From Burkholderiaceae bacterium (GTDB lineage Bacteria; Pseudomonadota; Gammaproteobacteria; Burkholderiales; Burkholderiaceae_C), in NCBI GenBank assembly GCA_028685665.1, contig JAQUDN010000008.1, forward strand, positions 1 to 40,990: a DNA stretch of 40,990 bases, read 5' to 3'. The notes under the pieces were generated by a model that was given only the letters and a program-made list of their open reading frames with translations, did no database searches and was not told the DNA's origin. Positions 8,175-16,795 of this stretch are shown piece by piece. Numbering within the stretch: the stretch's first letter is position 1; the number at the start of each line of letters is the position of its first letter. A program made the translations under genes and the position numbers.

Positions 8175-8543
8175 ATGCAAACCCGCCCCTTTTTGACCTG
8201 GCCCTCGCTGGCCGCCGCCCTGGGCACGGCCCTTGTGGGCACGATGGCCTTTGCCAAATTGCCCGCCCCGGGCCCCGAAGCCCAGGCCAAGACCGCCGAG
8301 GCCGCCGCCAAGGCGGCCCATGCCGGCAAGGTGGATGGCTACCAGCTTTGCCTGGCGCAAGACAAGGTGGCGGCCCAGTACCGCAAGGCCACCCCCCAGG
8401 CCAAGCCGGCCGGGGCCACCGCTGCCTGCACCGACCCCGGGCCCTTCGTCTACACCCCACCCGCAGCCCCGGCGGCCGCAGCGCCCCTGCCGGCCCCTGC
8501 GGGCGCGCCGGCCACGCCAGCGGCCCCCCCTGCCAAGCCTTGA
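8175..8543 (+). CDS. Small exported Pro/Ala-rich protein of the formate dehydrogenase operon
   Basis: 122 residues; GAGGA overlaps the preceding stop codon and serves as ribosome-binding site. A signal peptide (about 1-28, ending AFA) is followed by an Ala/Lys-rich segment, a conserved-looking core GKVDGYQLCLAQDKVAAQYR with two Cys (59 and about 77) that could form a disulfide, and a low-complexity Pro/Ala tail. No enzymatic domain is recognised. It sits between the gamma subunit and fdhD genes, so a periplasmic accessory role is inferred. The low-complexity tail makes any homology claim weak. Confidence 0.7.
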   Translation: MQTRPFLTWPSLAAALGTALVGTMAFAKLPAPGPEAQAKTAEAAAKAAHAGKVDGYQLCLAQDKVAAQYRKATPQAKPAGATAACTDPGPFVYTPPAAPAAAAPLPAPAGAPATPAAPPAKP

Positions 8544-8616
8544 GCGGCTGGCTGCTGCGCTGGCCCTGCGTACGCGCAGTGCGTGGTGCAGGGCGGCCTT
8601 GTCGTAAGCTGGGCGC

Positions 8617-9528
8617 ATGACGATCCTTGCTGCCCCTTTTTCGCCGTCCGGACGGCCCCGCCTGACCCAGGCCCGGGCGCCCTTGACCCACCGCGTCGAG
8701 GCCCTGAACGAGCGCGGCGAGCGCGAATCCGTGCAGATGCCGGCCGAGCGCCCCTTGACGGTCTATGTCGATCGGCGGGAGCTGGTGACCCTCATGACCC
8801 TCGGGGCCCACCCCGAGTGGCTGGTGCTGGGCTACCTGCGCAACCAGCGCCTGGTGGATGCCCCGCAGGACATCGAATCCATCACCGTGGACTGGGACGT
8901 GAACGCCGCCGCCGTGCGCACCCGCAGCGGCATCGAGCGCATCGAAGAGCGCACGGCCAGCAAGGTGGTGACCACCGGCTGTGGGCAGGGCAGCGTGTTT
9001 GGCGGCTTGATGGAGGCGGTCGAGGGGCTCCAGCTGCCCCCGGCACAGCTGACGCAGGCCCAACTCTACGGCATCGTCAACGCCATCCGCCTGCAGGAGT
9101 CCACCTACAAGTCGGCCGGTTCGGTGCACGGCTGCGCCCTGTTCCGTGGCGAGGAGCTGCTGCTGTTCGTCGAAGACGTGGGCCGCCACAACGCCATCGA
9201 CACCCTGGCTGGCTGGATGTGGATGCAGCCCCAGGCCATGGACGGGGGCGACAAGGTGTTCTACACCACTGGCCGCCTGACCAGCGAGATGGTCATCAAA
9301 TCGGCGCAGATGGGCGTGCCCATCGTGGTCTCGCGCAGCGGCATGACGCAAATGGGCCATGCCGTAGCCCAGCAGCTGGGCTTGTGTGCCATCGGCCGGG
9401 CCATGAACCGCCGTTTTCTTTGTTACAGCGGCGCCGAGCGCCTGGTGCTGCAACCCGAGCTGGCCACCCTGCTGCCGGGGGCGCCGGCGCCTTCGGGAGG
9501 CCTGGGTCAGGCGTCGGTTCAGCAATGA
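8617..9528 (+). CDS. fdhD: Formate dehydrogenase accessory sulfurtransferase FdhD
   Basis: 303 residues. FdhD passes sulfur from IscS to the molybdenum cofactor so that formate dehydrogenase becomes active. Family signatures are visible: the TTGCGQG loop (Cys122), SVHGCALF (169-176), EDVGRHNAIDTL (186-197) and TGRLTSEMVIK (218-228). The E. coli protein has a CxxC pair in the loop; here the second position is Gly125, leaving one Cys. The gene lies 73 bases after the operon's last structural gene and probably shares its transcript. Cytoplasmic. Confidence 0.95.
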   Translation: MTILAAPFSPSGRPRLTQARAPLTHRVEALNERGERESVQMPAERPLTVYVDRRELVTLMTLGAHPEWLVLGYLRNQRLVDAPQDIESITVDWDVNAAAVRTRSGIERIEERTASKVVTTGCGQGSVFGGLMEAVEGLQLPPAQLTQAQLYGIVNAIRLQESTYKSAGSVHGCALFRGEELLLFVEDVGRHNAIDTLAGWMWMQPQAMDGGDKVFYTTGRLTSEMVIKSAQMGVPIVVSRSGMTQMGHAVAQQLGLCAIGRAMNRRFLCYSGAERLVLQPELATLLPGAPAPSGGLGQASVQQ

Positions 9529-9562
9529 AAACAGCATCAAGAGCCCGTCGATACTGCACTAT

Positions 9563-9583
9563 ATGCTCTTGAATTCATAGCAT
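9563..9583. repeat. Intergenic repeat, half-element of the ATAGC family (copy 1)
   Basis: ATGCT and AGCAT flank the palindrome TGAATTCA (9570-9577). The sequence aligns with the left half of the copy near 12741 (ATGCTCCTGATTCAATAGC). It lies in the 200-base gap after fdhD, where nothing else but GC-rich sequence is seen. Confidence 0.5.
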
Positions 9584-9728
9584 TTTCCCGAAGGGCCTGG
9601 GCGCTGGCCCGTCGATCGCGGGCGCCTGCAGGCACCCCGGCCGGGCCGGGCCTGCGCACGCAGCGCCCGCTCCCAGGCTTCGCCTTCGCGTTCATGCTGG
9701 ATTTGAAAATGGAATAAGGTCTCGCCCC

Positions 9729-12248
9729 ATGAATCTGTCTTTTTTCCGATTGGGCTGGCGCACTTTGGTGCGGGACCTGCGTGCTGGCGAGTTGCGCCTG
9801 CTGATCGTGGCGGTGACCCTGGCGGTGGCGGCCCTGAGTTCGGTGGGCTTCTTTGCCGATCGCCTGCAGGGCGGTCTGCAGCGCGATGCCCGGCAATTGC
9901 TGGGCGGCGACGTGGTGGTGGCCAGCGACAACCCTGCGCCCCAGGCTTTTCTCGACCGGGCCGAGGCGCTGGGTTTGCAGAGCGTGGGCACCCTGGGGTT
10001 TCCGACCATGGCCCGCGCCAGCGAGGCCCAGGGCGGGGCCTCCCGCCTGGTGGCGCTCAAAAGCGTGGCGCCCGGCTACCCCTTGCGCGGCCATCTGCAG
10101 GTCGCCCTGGCGCCCGACGCCCCGGGCCAGGCAACGCGGGACATCCCGGCGCCGGGCGAGGTCTGGGTCGATGCCCCGCTGCTCGAAGCGCTCAACCTGT
10201 CCGTGGGCGATCCCCTGCTGCTGGGCGACGCCCGCTTGCGCATTGCCCGCATCCTCCGGGCCGAGCCCGACCGGGGCGCGGGTTTTCTGAGCTTTGCCCC
10301 GCGCGCCATGCTGAACCAGGCCGACCTGGCCGCTACCGGGCTGGTGCAGCCCGCCAGCCGCATCACCTACCGTTTTGCCGTGGCTGGCCCTGAGCGCGCG
10401 GTCAAGGCCTACAGCGACTGGGCGCAGGCCGAGGCCCAAAAACCCCAGGTGCATGGCCTGCGGGTCGAATCGCTCGAAACCGGCCGCCCTGAAATGCGCC
10501 AGACCCTGGACCGGGCCGAGAAATTCCTGCGCCTGGTCGCCTTGCTGGCCGCCCTGCTGTCGGCCGTGGCCGTGGCGCTGGCGGCGCGCGGTTTTGCCGC
10601 CGACCACCTCGATGCCTCGGCCCTGTTGCGGGTGCTGGGCCAGAGCCAAAGGACGATTGCCGGCAGCTACACCGTCGAGTTCACGCTGATCGGGCTGGGG
10701 GCCAGCGCCCTGGGCCTGCTGATCGGCTTTGGCGTGCACCATGGCTTTGTTTTCTTGCTGTCGGGCCTGGTCGAAGCCGCGCTGCCGGCGCCCAGCCTGT
10801 GGCCGGTGGCCCTGGGGCTGGGCATGGGCCTGACGCTGATGGTGGCGTTTGGCCTGCCGCCCGTGCTGCAACTGGCCCAGGTGCCGCCGCTGCGGGTGAT
10901 CCGGCGTGACCTGGGCGGGCTCAAGCCGGCCTCGGGGGCCGTGCTGGGCCTGGGGGTGGCGGGCTTTGCGGCGCTGCTGCTGGTCGTCAGCCGGGATTGG
11001 CAGCTGGGCCTGATCGCCGTGGGCGGCTTTGGCGGTGCCGCGCTGCTGTTTGCCGGTCTGAGCTGGCTGGCCGTGAAGCTGCTGCGCCGCGTGGTCAACG
11101 AGGCCTCGGCGCCGCGCTGGCTGGTGCTGGCGACCCGGCAGATCTCGGCCCGCCCGGTCTATGCCGTGGTGCAGGTCAGCAGCCTGGCCGTGGGCTTGCT
11201 GGCGCTGGTGCTGCTGGTGCTCTTGCGCACCGACCTGATCGCCAGCTGGCGCCAGGCCACGCCGCCCGATGCGCCCAACCGCTTCGTCATCAACGTCATG
11301 CCCGACCAGGCCGACGCGTTTCAGCACACCCTGCAAGCCAGCGGCGTGGCGAAGTACGACTGGTACCCCATGGTCCGTGGCCGCCTGCTGGCGGTGAATG
11401 GCCGGGCCGTTGGTCCCGACCAGTACACCGACGACCGGGCCAAGCGCCTGGTCGACCGCGAATTCAACCTCTCCCACGCCGCCCAGCAGCCGCTCCACAA
11501 CCGGGTGGTGGCGGGCCGCTGGACCCCCGGCGAGCCGGACGCCATCAGCGTCGAAGAAGGCATTGCCCAGACCCTGGGCCTGCAACTGGGCGACCGGCTG
11601 CAGTTCGACATCGCGGGCGTGCAAAAAGACGCGCGCATCACCAGCCTGCGCAAGGTGGACTGGGGTTCGATGCGGGCCAATTTCTTCGTGATGTACCCGG
11701 TCGACCAGCTCCCGGATGTGGCGGTGACCTACCTGGCCGCGTACCGGGCCCCTGACAAGGCCGGCTTCGACAACGCCCTGGTGCGGCAGTTTCCCAACAT
11801 CACCAACGTAGACATGGGCCACACCCTGGCCCAGGTGCAGCGGGTGCTCGACCAGGTGGTCCGGGCGGTGGAGTTTTTGTTCGCCTTCACGCTGGCGGCC
11901 GGCCTGGTGGTGCTGTTTGCCGCCGTCACGGCCACCCGCGAAGAGCGCGCGCGTGAATTTGCCATCATGCGTGCCCTCGGTGCCCGCGCCAGCCTGCTGC
12001 GCCAGGTGCAGCGGGCCGAGCTGGCGGGCGTGGGCTTGCTGGCGGGTTTTTTGTCCAGCACCGTGGCGGTGGCCGTGGGCTGGGCGCTGGCGCGCTATGT
12101 GTTCGACTTTGCCTGGACCGCCTCGCTGTGGGTGCCTTTGCTCGGGGCCTTGGCCGGGGCCTTGCTGGCCCTGGCGGCGGGCTGGTGGGGCCTGCGCGAC
12201 GTGCTGCGCCGCCCGGTGGTCGAAACCCTGCGCCGCTCCGCCGAGTGA
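9729..12248 (+). CDS. FtsX-type ABC transporter permease, YbbP-like
   Basis: 839 residues, an inner-membrane protein of the large YbbP type (about 800 residues). One membrane segment lies near 22-41, followed by a periplasmic domain. A first FtsX block lies at about 268-388 (three or more segments), a second periplasmic domain at about 500-700, and a second FtsX block at about 715-835 containing EERAREFAIMRALGA. In E. coli the partner ATPase YbbA is encoded next door; no ATPase gene is present here. The substrate is unknown. The TorD-to-FdhD operon ends 200 bases upstream, so this gene is probably transcribed independently. Confidence 0.88.
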   Translation: MNLSFFRLGWRTLVRDLRAGELRLLIVAVTLAVAALSSVGFFADRLQGGLQRDARQLLGGDVVVASDNPAPQAFLDRAEALGLQSVGTLGFPTMARASEAQGGASRLVALKSVAPGYPLRGHLQVALAPDAPGQATRDIPAPGEVWVDAPLLEALNLSVGDPLLLGDARLRIARILRAEPDRGAGFLSFAPRAMLNQADLAATGLVQPASRITYRFAVAGPERAVKAYSDWAQAEAQKPQVHGLRVESLETGRPEMRQTLDRAEKFLRLVALLAALLSAVAVALAARGFAADHLDASALLRVLGQSQRTIAGSYTVEFTLIGLGASALGLLIGFGVHHGFVFLLSGLVEAALPAPSLWPVALGLGMGLTLMVAFGLPPVLQLAQVPPLRVIRRDLGGLKPASGAVLGLGVAGFAALLLVVSRDWQLGLIAVGGFGGAALLFAGLSWLAVKLLRRVVNEASAPRWLVLATRQISARPVYAVVQVSSLAVGLLALVLLVLLRTDLIASWRQATPPDAPNRFVINVMPDQADAFQHTLQASGVAKYDWYPMVRGRLLAVNGRAVGPDQYTDDRAKRLVDREFNLSHAAQQPLHNRVVAGRWTPGEPDAISVEEGIAQTLGLQLGDRLQFDIAGVQKDARITSLRKVDWGSMRANFFVMYPVDQLPDVAVTYLAAYRAPDKAGFDNALVRQFPNITNVDMGHTLAQVQRVLDQVVRAVEFLFAFTLAAGLVVLFAAVTATREERAREFAIMRALGARASLLRQVQRAELAGVGLLAGFLSSTVAVAVGWALARYVFDFAWTASLWVPLLGALAGALLALAAGWWGLRDVLRRPVVETLRRSAE

Positions 12249-12261
12249 CGGGCGGCTTTTT

Positions 12262-12318
12262 GCTATTATTTAGATAGCTTTAAGCGCTTTCTCCTTGTGC
12301 CCTGCAGCCACTTTTGAC
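12262..12318. repeat. Intergenic ATAGCT-family repeat (copy 2)
   Basis: GCTAT (12262-12266) and ATAGC (12274-12278) form a stem, followed by the palindrome AAGCGCTT (12282-12289) and a tail ending GCAGCCACTTTTGAC. It aligns over about 45 bases with the copies at 12741 and 17829. It fills nearly the whole gap between the permease and globin genes and ends three bases before the globin ATG. Confidence 0.65.
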
Positions 12319-12320
12319 CT

Positions 12321-12725
12321 ATGAATGCTGAATCTTCCCCTGCCACCGCCACCCCGTTCGACGCGATCGGCGGCGAGCCCCGCGTGCAAGCCCTGGTCGA
12401 TCGTTTCTACGACCTGATGGACCTGGAGCCCGCTTACGCCGCTTTACGCGCCTCCCATGGCAGCACGCTCGACGAAGCGCGCCAGAAGCTGTTCTGGTTC
12501 CTGTGTGGCTGGCTGGGCGGGCCCGACCACTACATCCGCCGTTTTGGCCACCCGCGCCTGCGCGCGCGCCACATGCCTTTTGCGATCGGCATTCTGGAGC
12601 GCGACCAGTGGGTGGCCTGCATGGACCAGGCCATGGGCGAAACCGGCGTGCCCGAAGCCCTGCGGGCCCGCCTGCGCGAGAGCTTCCTGGGAACCGCCGA
12701 CTGGATGCGCAACCAGGGCGGCTGA
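12321..12725 (+). CDS. Group II truncated haemoglobin
   Basis: 134 residues, the usual length. It binds haem and probably O2 or NO in the cytoplasm. Visible group II features are Tyr30 at helix position B10, the WLGGP turn (64-68), proximal His84 in RARHMPFAIG and Trp97 at G8 in RDQW. There is no clear Shine-Dalgarno sequence, and the preceding 60 bases are a dispersed repeat, so expression may depend on read-through from the permease gene. Its physiological role here is not shown by context. Confidence 0.93.
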   Translation: MNAESSPATATPFDAIGGEPRVQALVDRFYDLMDLEPAYAALRASHGSTLDEARQKLFWFLCGWLGGPDHYIRRFGHPRLRARHMPFAIGILERDQWVACMDQAMGETGVPEALRARLRESFLGTADWMRNQGG

Positions 12726-12740
12726 GCTGAGGGTAGCTGA

Positions 12741-12800
12741 ATGCTCCTGATTCAATAGCTACAAAGGCAATGCGGATAAGCCACAGAGGCTGTTTTGGTG
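12741..12800. repeat. Intergenic ATAGCT-family repeat (copy 3)
   Basis: ATGCTCCTGATTCAATAGCT (12741-12760) is followed by a tail reading GCGGATAAGCCACAGAGGC and TGTTTTGG. The tail aligns with copy 4 (TTGAATAAGCCGTAGAGCC, CTTTTTG). It lies between the convergent globin and radical-SAM genes. Confidence 0.65.
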
Positions 12801-12836
12801 GTGGATTAGGGTCGAGGCCCTGCCTCCGCCTCCGCT

Positions 12837-14750
12837 TCAGCCGCGCTCGCGCAGCGCCCGTTCGATCCGGTGGCGGGCCACCGTGGTCTTGGGCACCTTG
12901 AAGGGGAACCAGCTGCGCACGTCTTCTTCGAGCCCGATGCCGTGCATGAAGTTGTAGATGGCTTTCTTGAGCGCCACGCCCAGGGCGTCGTGGTCCACGC
13001 CGGTGGGGTCATGGAAGCCGATGTCGTTCTTGGCAAAGCTCACCGGGGGCAGCGGCTCCAGCATGACCCCGTATTCCTCGGGGTGCTGGCCCACGGGCGA
13101 ATGCACGGTGCAGGCAAAGCGATGGAAAAAACCGCTCTGGATGCAGCCGTGCGCGAACAGCTGGCGCACGTATTCGAGCGCATCCACCGTGTCCTGCACC
13201 GTCTGGGTCGGAAAGCCGTACATCAGGTAGGCATGGACCAGGATGCCGGCTTCGGAAAACGCCTTGGTCACCCGCGCCACCTGGTCCACCGAGACGCCCT
13301 TCTTCATCAGGTTCAGCAGCCGGTCGGAGGCCACTTCCAGCCCGCCCGAGACGGCAATGCAGCCGCTGTCGGCCAGCAGCTCGCAGAGTTCTGGGCTGAA
13401 GGATTTTTCGAAGCGGATATTGCCCCACCACGAGATGCCCGCCTGGCGCGCGATCAGCTCAGTGGCCAGGGCCTTGAGCGACTTGGGCGGCGCGGCTTCA
13501 TCGACGAAGTGGAAGCCGGTCTGGCCGGTCTCCTGCACGATCTGGGCGATGCGGTCGGCCAGCACGGTGGCCGAAGCGCCCTCGTAGCGGCTGATGTAGT
13601 CGAGGCTGACGTCGCAGAAGCTGCATTTCTTCCAGTAGCAGCCGTGCGCCACGGTGAGCTTGTTCCAGCGCCCGTCGCTCCACAGCCGGTGCATGGGGTT
13701 GAGCATGTCCAGCAGCGACAGGTAGCGGTCCAGGGGCAGGCCGTCCCAGGTGGGGGTGCCCACCTCGGCAAAGGGGATGTCGGCCTCGTGCAGGTTCAGG
13801 AAGCGGACCTGGCCGCTGTCGGCGTCGCGCACGAAGGTGCGCACCAGGCGCTGGCGGCCCCGTTGGCCCTGCAGGTGCTCCAGCAGCGCCAGCAGCGGGC
13901 GTTCGCCGGCGTCCAGGGTGACGTAGTCGAAATAGTCGAACACCCGGGGCTCGGTCAGATCGCGCAGCTCGGTGTTGACAAAGCCGCCCCCCAGCACCGT
14001 GACGATCTGCGGGTGCCGGGCCTTGAGGGTTTGTGCGATGCGGAACGCCGCGTACACCGCGCCGGGAAACGGCACCGAGATCAGCACCACCGAGGGCGCA
14101 TGGCGCTCCACAGCCGACAGGGTCAGGGCGTGCAGCGTGTCGTCCACCAGGTTCGGCGCGGCAGCCAGGGCCTGGGCCAGCGGCTCGAAGGTGGCCTGGC
14201 TGCCGGCCAGGGACTCGGCATAGCGCACGAATTCGAAGCGCGCATCGACCGCATCGCGCAGCACATCGGCCAGGTCGTTCAGGTACAGCGTGGCCAGGTG
14301 CTTGGCCTTGTCGTGCAGGCCCAGGGCGCCAAAGGCCCAGCCCAGCGGGTCGCCGCCCTCGTCATCGACATAGACATCGAGCGTGGCAAAGCGCGGCCCT
14401 TCGGGCAGGAAATGCCGGCCCACGATGCGGTGCGCCAGCGTGCTGTCCCGCCCTTGCAGGAAGGCGATGGTGGGCGCAATGGTGGCCAGGTAGCGGTCTT
14501 GTTGCGCCACGAAACTCTGCACGGCCGGGCTGTGCTGCCGCGCCGGGAGGGCCTGGATGTGCTGCGCGACCTCTTTCAGCCCTTCGGGCGAGAGCAGGCG
14601 CAGCACCAGCGCCAGCGCCAGGTCTTCCTGCACCGCCGTGAGGCCGCGCGAGCGCAGAAAGCCGGTGAGGTAGGCGGTGGACGGGTAGGGCGTGTTGAGC
14701 TGCGTCATCGGGGGGATGACGGACAGGACGCGAAGGGGCAGGGCGGTCAT
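12837..14750 (-). CDS. B12-binding-domain radical SAM protein, function unknown
   Basis: 637 residues. The cobalamin-binding-like Rossmann domain covers about 170-300 (VVLISVPFPGAVYAAF, TVLGGGFVNTEL) and the radical-SAM domain about 360-600. The cluster motif is HGCYWKKCSFCD with Cys371, Cys376 and Cys379, a C-x4-C-x2-C spacing instead of the usual C-x3-C-x2-C. The last Cys is followed by Asp380 and the S-adenosylmethionine-binding region (SGGLEVASDRL) is recognisable. It stands alone between convergent trHb and the smr-radC pair, so context gives no substrate. Met15 is an alternative start. Confidence 0.88.
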   Translation of the reverse strand: MTALPLRVLSVIPPMTQLNTPYPSTAYLTGFLRSRGLTAVQEDLALALVLRLLSPEGLKEVAQHIQALPARQHSPAVQSFVAQQDRYLATIAPTIAFLQGRDSTLAHRIVGRHFLPEGPRFATLDVYVDDEGGDPLGWAFGALGLHDKAKHLATLYLNDLADVLRDAVDARFEFVRYAESLAGSQATFEPLAQALAAAPNLVDDTLHALTLSAVERHAPSVVLISVPFPGAVYAAFRIAQTLKARHPQIVTVLGGGFVNTELRDLTEPRVFDYFDYVTLDAGERPLLALLEHLQGQRGRQRLVRTFVRDADSGQVRFLNLHEADIPFAEVGTPTWDGLPLDRYLSLLDMLNPMHRLWSDGRWNKLTVAHGCYWKKCSFCDVSLDYISRYEGASATVLADRIAQIVQETGQTGFHFVDEAAPPKSLKALATELIARQAGISWWGNIRFEKSFSPELCELLADSGCIAVSGGLEVASDRLLNLMKKGVSVDQVARVTKAFSEAGILVHAYLMYGFPTQTVQDTVDALEYVRQLFAHGCIQSGFFHRFACTVHSPVGQHPEEYGVMLEPLPPVSFAKNDIGFHDPTGVDHDALGVALKKAIYNFMHGIGLEEDVRSWFPFKVPKTTVARHRIERALRERG

Positions 14751-14838
14751 GGTGTCGGGCGGGGCGAGGGGCCGCCAGCGGCGGGCGGGGGCTGATTATC
14801 GGTGCCGTGGCCGGTGCGGGGGGCGTGCGCGCGCGGGT

Positions 14839-15531
14839 TCAGTGCTTGCGGGCCGAGCGCAGCAAGACCACCAGGGCGCCGGCGCCGCCCTCGTCGCCCC
14901 GCGCCTGCACAAAGGCCAGCACCTCGTTTTTTTGCACCAGCCAGCTGTGCACGCGGCCCTTGAGGACCGGGCTTTTGCCGGGCGAACCCAGGCCTTTGCC
15001 GTGCACCACGCGCACGCAGCGGATGCCTTGCTTGCGGGCCTCCCGGATGAAGGCGCCCAGGGCTTCGCGCGCTTCGTCGGTGCGCAGGCCGTGCAGGTCG
15101 AGCTGGCGCTGCAGCGTCCATTCCCCGCGCCGCAGCCGGCGGGTCACGTCGATGCCCACGCCGGGCCGCCGAAAACTCAGGGCGTCGTCGGTGTCGAGCA
15201 GGGAGCTGACGTCGAAGTCGTCGCTGATGGATTCGAGCAGCACCCGTTGCTCGTCCAGCTGGTGCTGCACGGCAATGGGCGGGGGCGGGTCGGGCAGCAG
15301 GTGGACGGCGTTGCGCTGGGGCAGGCGGGTGACCGGCCCCACGGCCAGCTCGAACAGGTGGCGGGCGCGGTGCGCACGCTCCTGGGCTTCGCGCCGGGCC
15401 TGTTCGCGGGCCAGGGCCTGGGCCCGCTCCTGGGCCAGGTGTTTCTGGATCCGTTTCAGGTCCTGCAGCGAATGCACCGTGAGGGCTGCGCTGGCAGACG
15501 CGGGGGGCGCAGAGGCGGTCCGGCCGCTCAT
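14839..15531 (-). CDS. Smr-domain protein, putative DNA endonuclease
   Basis: 230 residues. A charged N-terminal helix (20-60) precedes the Smr domain (about 140-228), which carries LDLHG (144-148) and VVHGKG (175-180), the motifs of the MutS2 C-terminal nuclease domain. Stand-alone Smr proteins such as E. coli YdaL/SmrA-B cleave nucleic acid. The start overlaps the radC stop (ATGA), so the two genes are co-transcribed. The precise substrate is unknown. Confidence 0.92.
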   Translation of the reverse strand: MSGRTASAPPASASAALTVHSLQDLKRIQKHLAQERAQALAREQARREAQERAHRARHLFELAVGPVTRLPQRNAVHLLPDPPPPIAVQHQLDEQRVLLESISDDFDVSSLLDTDDALSFRRPGVGIDVTRRLRRGEWTLQRQLDLHGLRTDEAREALGAFIREARKQGIRCVRVVHGKGLGSPGKSPVLKGRVHSWLVQKNEVLAFVQARGDEGGAGALVVLLRSARKH

Positions 15532-16241
15532 ACCAGCCCCTGTTCGGCCATCGACAGCGCGGCGCCCGGGGCCACGATCACATGGTCGAGCACCCGCACA
15601 TCGATCAGGGCCAGCGTGGTCTTGAGGGTGTGCGTGAGCGCTTCGTCGGCGCGGCTGGGCTGCACGCTGCCGCTGGGGTGGTTGTGGGCCAGCACCACGG
15701 CGCTGGCCTGGTGGTGCAGGGCGCGCAGCAGCACTTCGCGTGGGTAGACGCTGGTCTGCGTGAGCGTGCCGCGGAACATTTCTTCGAGCGCCAGCAGGCG
15801 GTGCTGGCTGTCCAGGAACAGCACGGCAAACACCTCGTGGCCCTTGTAGGCCAGGTGCAGTTGCAGGTAGTGCTTGACGGCTTCGGGGGACTCGAACACC
15901 TCGCCTTCCTGCAGCTGCTGGGCCAGTGCGCGGCGCGCCAGTTCGAGCACGGCCACCAGTTCGGCCCGCTTGGCCGGCCCCAGGCCCTTGATGCGGCGCA
16001 GATCGTCGGCGCGGGTGTGCAGCAGGCCGCCGATGCCGCCAAAGCCCCCGCTCATCTGGCCGGTGCGGGGGTCTTGTGTGGGCGGATCGAGCAGTTCTTG
16101 CGCCATCTGCAGCACGCCCTTGCCGGCGATGCCCGTGCGCAGCAGCAGGGCGAGCAATTCGGCGTCGGAGAGCGCCGCAGGACCGCGGGCCAGCAGTTTT
16201 TCGCGTGGCTGGGCGTCGGGGGGCAAGTCTTTGAGGGGCAT
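15528..16241 (-). CDS. radC: RadC-family JAB/MPN metalloprotein
   Basis: 237 residues from the ATG giving [10 protein letters not shown], the normal family N-terminus; an in-frame TTG 27 bases earlier is less likely. A helix-hairpin-helix region lies at about 65-100 ([13 protein letters not shown]). The C-terminal JAB domain has Glu136, His186, His188 and Asp199 in [14 protein letters not shown], all metal-site residues. Despite the name, the role of RadC in DNA repair is unproven. First gene of a radC-smr pair, divergent from fkpB. Confidence 0.94.
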   Translation of the reverse strand: MPLKDLPPDAQPREKLLARGPAALSDAELLALLLRTGIAGKGVLQMAQELLDPPTQDPRTGQMSGGFGGIGGLLHTRADDLRRIKGLGPAKRAELVAVLELARRALAQQLQEGEVFESPEAVKHYLQLHLAYKGHEVFAVLFLDSQHRLLALEEMFRGTLTQTSVYPREVLLRALHHQASAVVLAHNHPSGSVQPSRADEALTHTLKTTLALIDVRVLDHVIVAPGAALSMAEQGLV

Positions 16242-16275
16242 GGCAGGAGAGGCGAGAGGGCGTGCCAAGTCGGGC

Positions 16276-16306
16276 TTGCGTGGGGAGATCCCCGGTTTTC
16301 TACAAT
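16276..16306 (+). promoter_or_regulatory. Candidate sigma-70 promoter for fkpB-ispH
   Basis: TTGCGT (16276-16281) and TACAAT (16301-16306) are spaced 19 bases apart, with the fkpB ATG 25 bases beyond the -10. The -10 is good and the spacing slightly long. Confidence 0.45.
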
Positions 16307-16330
16307 GGCGGCCAGTTTATCGGGACTTTC

Positions 16331-16795
16331 ATGACCTCACCTTCTACCCCCCTTCCCACCGTTCAGCCGGGCTCCTTCCTGACCCTGCACTACCGCCTGG
16401 CCGGCCCGGCGGGGGATTTGATCAACACCTTCAACGACAAACCCGCCACCTTGTCCCTGGGCACGGGCGAGTTGTCGCCCGCCATGGAGCAGTGCCTGCT
16501 GGGCCTGGTCGAGGGCACCCGCGCCACCTTTGCGTTGGCCGCTGGCGAGGCGTTTGGCGAGCGCAATGCCGACATGCAGCAATGGGTGGCGCGCAAGCTG
16601 CTCAATGAGCTGGGCGACCCCCATGAGCAGTATGTGGCCGGTGATGTGGTGCAGTTTCCCACCCCCGACGCCCAGGGCACCTATGCCGGGACCGTGCTGC
16701 AGGTGCGCGAGGATGGGGCGGTGCTGTTCGACTTCAGCCACCCCCTGGCTGGCCAGCCCGTGACCTTCGAAGTGCTGGTGATTGGCGTGCTATGA
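16331..16795 (+). CDS. fkpB: FKBP-type peptidyl-prolyl isomerase, SlpA-like
   Basis: 154 residues, the usual length for SlpA/FkpB. An FKBP half-domain (16-75, with LTLHYRL and [18 protein letters not shown]) is followed by the inserted chaperone flap (about 78-130) and the closing strand ([14 protein letters not shown]). It is cytoplasmic, with proline isomerase and folding activity. The stop overlaps the ispH start (ATGA), reproducing the fkpB-ispH pair found in E. coli. Confidence 0.95.
   Translation: MTSPSTPLPTVQPGSFLTLHYRLAGPAGDLINTFNDKPATLSLGTGELSPAMEQCLLGLVEGTRATFALAAGEAFGERNADMQQWVARKLLNELGDPHEQYVAGDVVQFPTPDAQGTYAGTVLQVREDGAVLFDFSHPLAGQPVTFEVLVIGVL

Noticed and set aside
8559-8572. 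Small palindrome CTGCG-TACG-CGCAG region before fdhD as a terminator
   Set aside because: The stem is only five pairs and no T-run follows; it is within chance expectation for this GC content.
9537-11822. 761-codon - strand frame opposite the permease
   Set aside because: His/Gln/Gly-rich translation typical of antisense shadows, with no ribosome-binding site or family features.
12870-14795. 641-codon + strand frame opposite the radical-SAM gene
   Set aside because: The - strand frame has clear cobalamin and radical-SAM motifs; this one has none.
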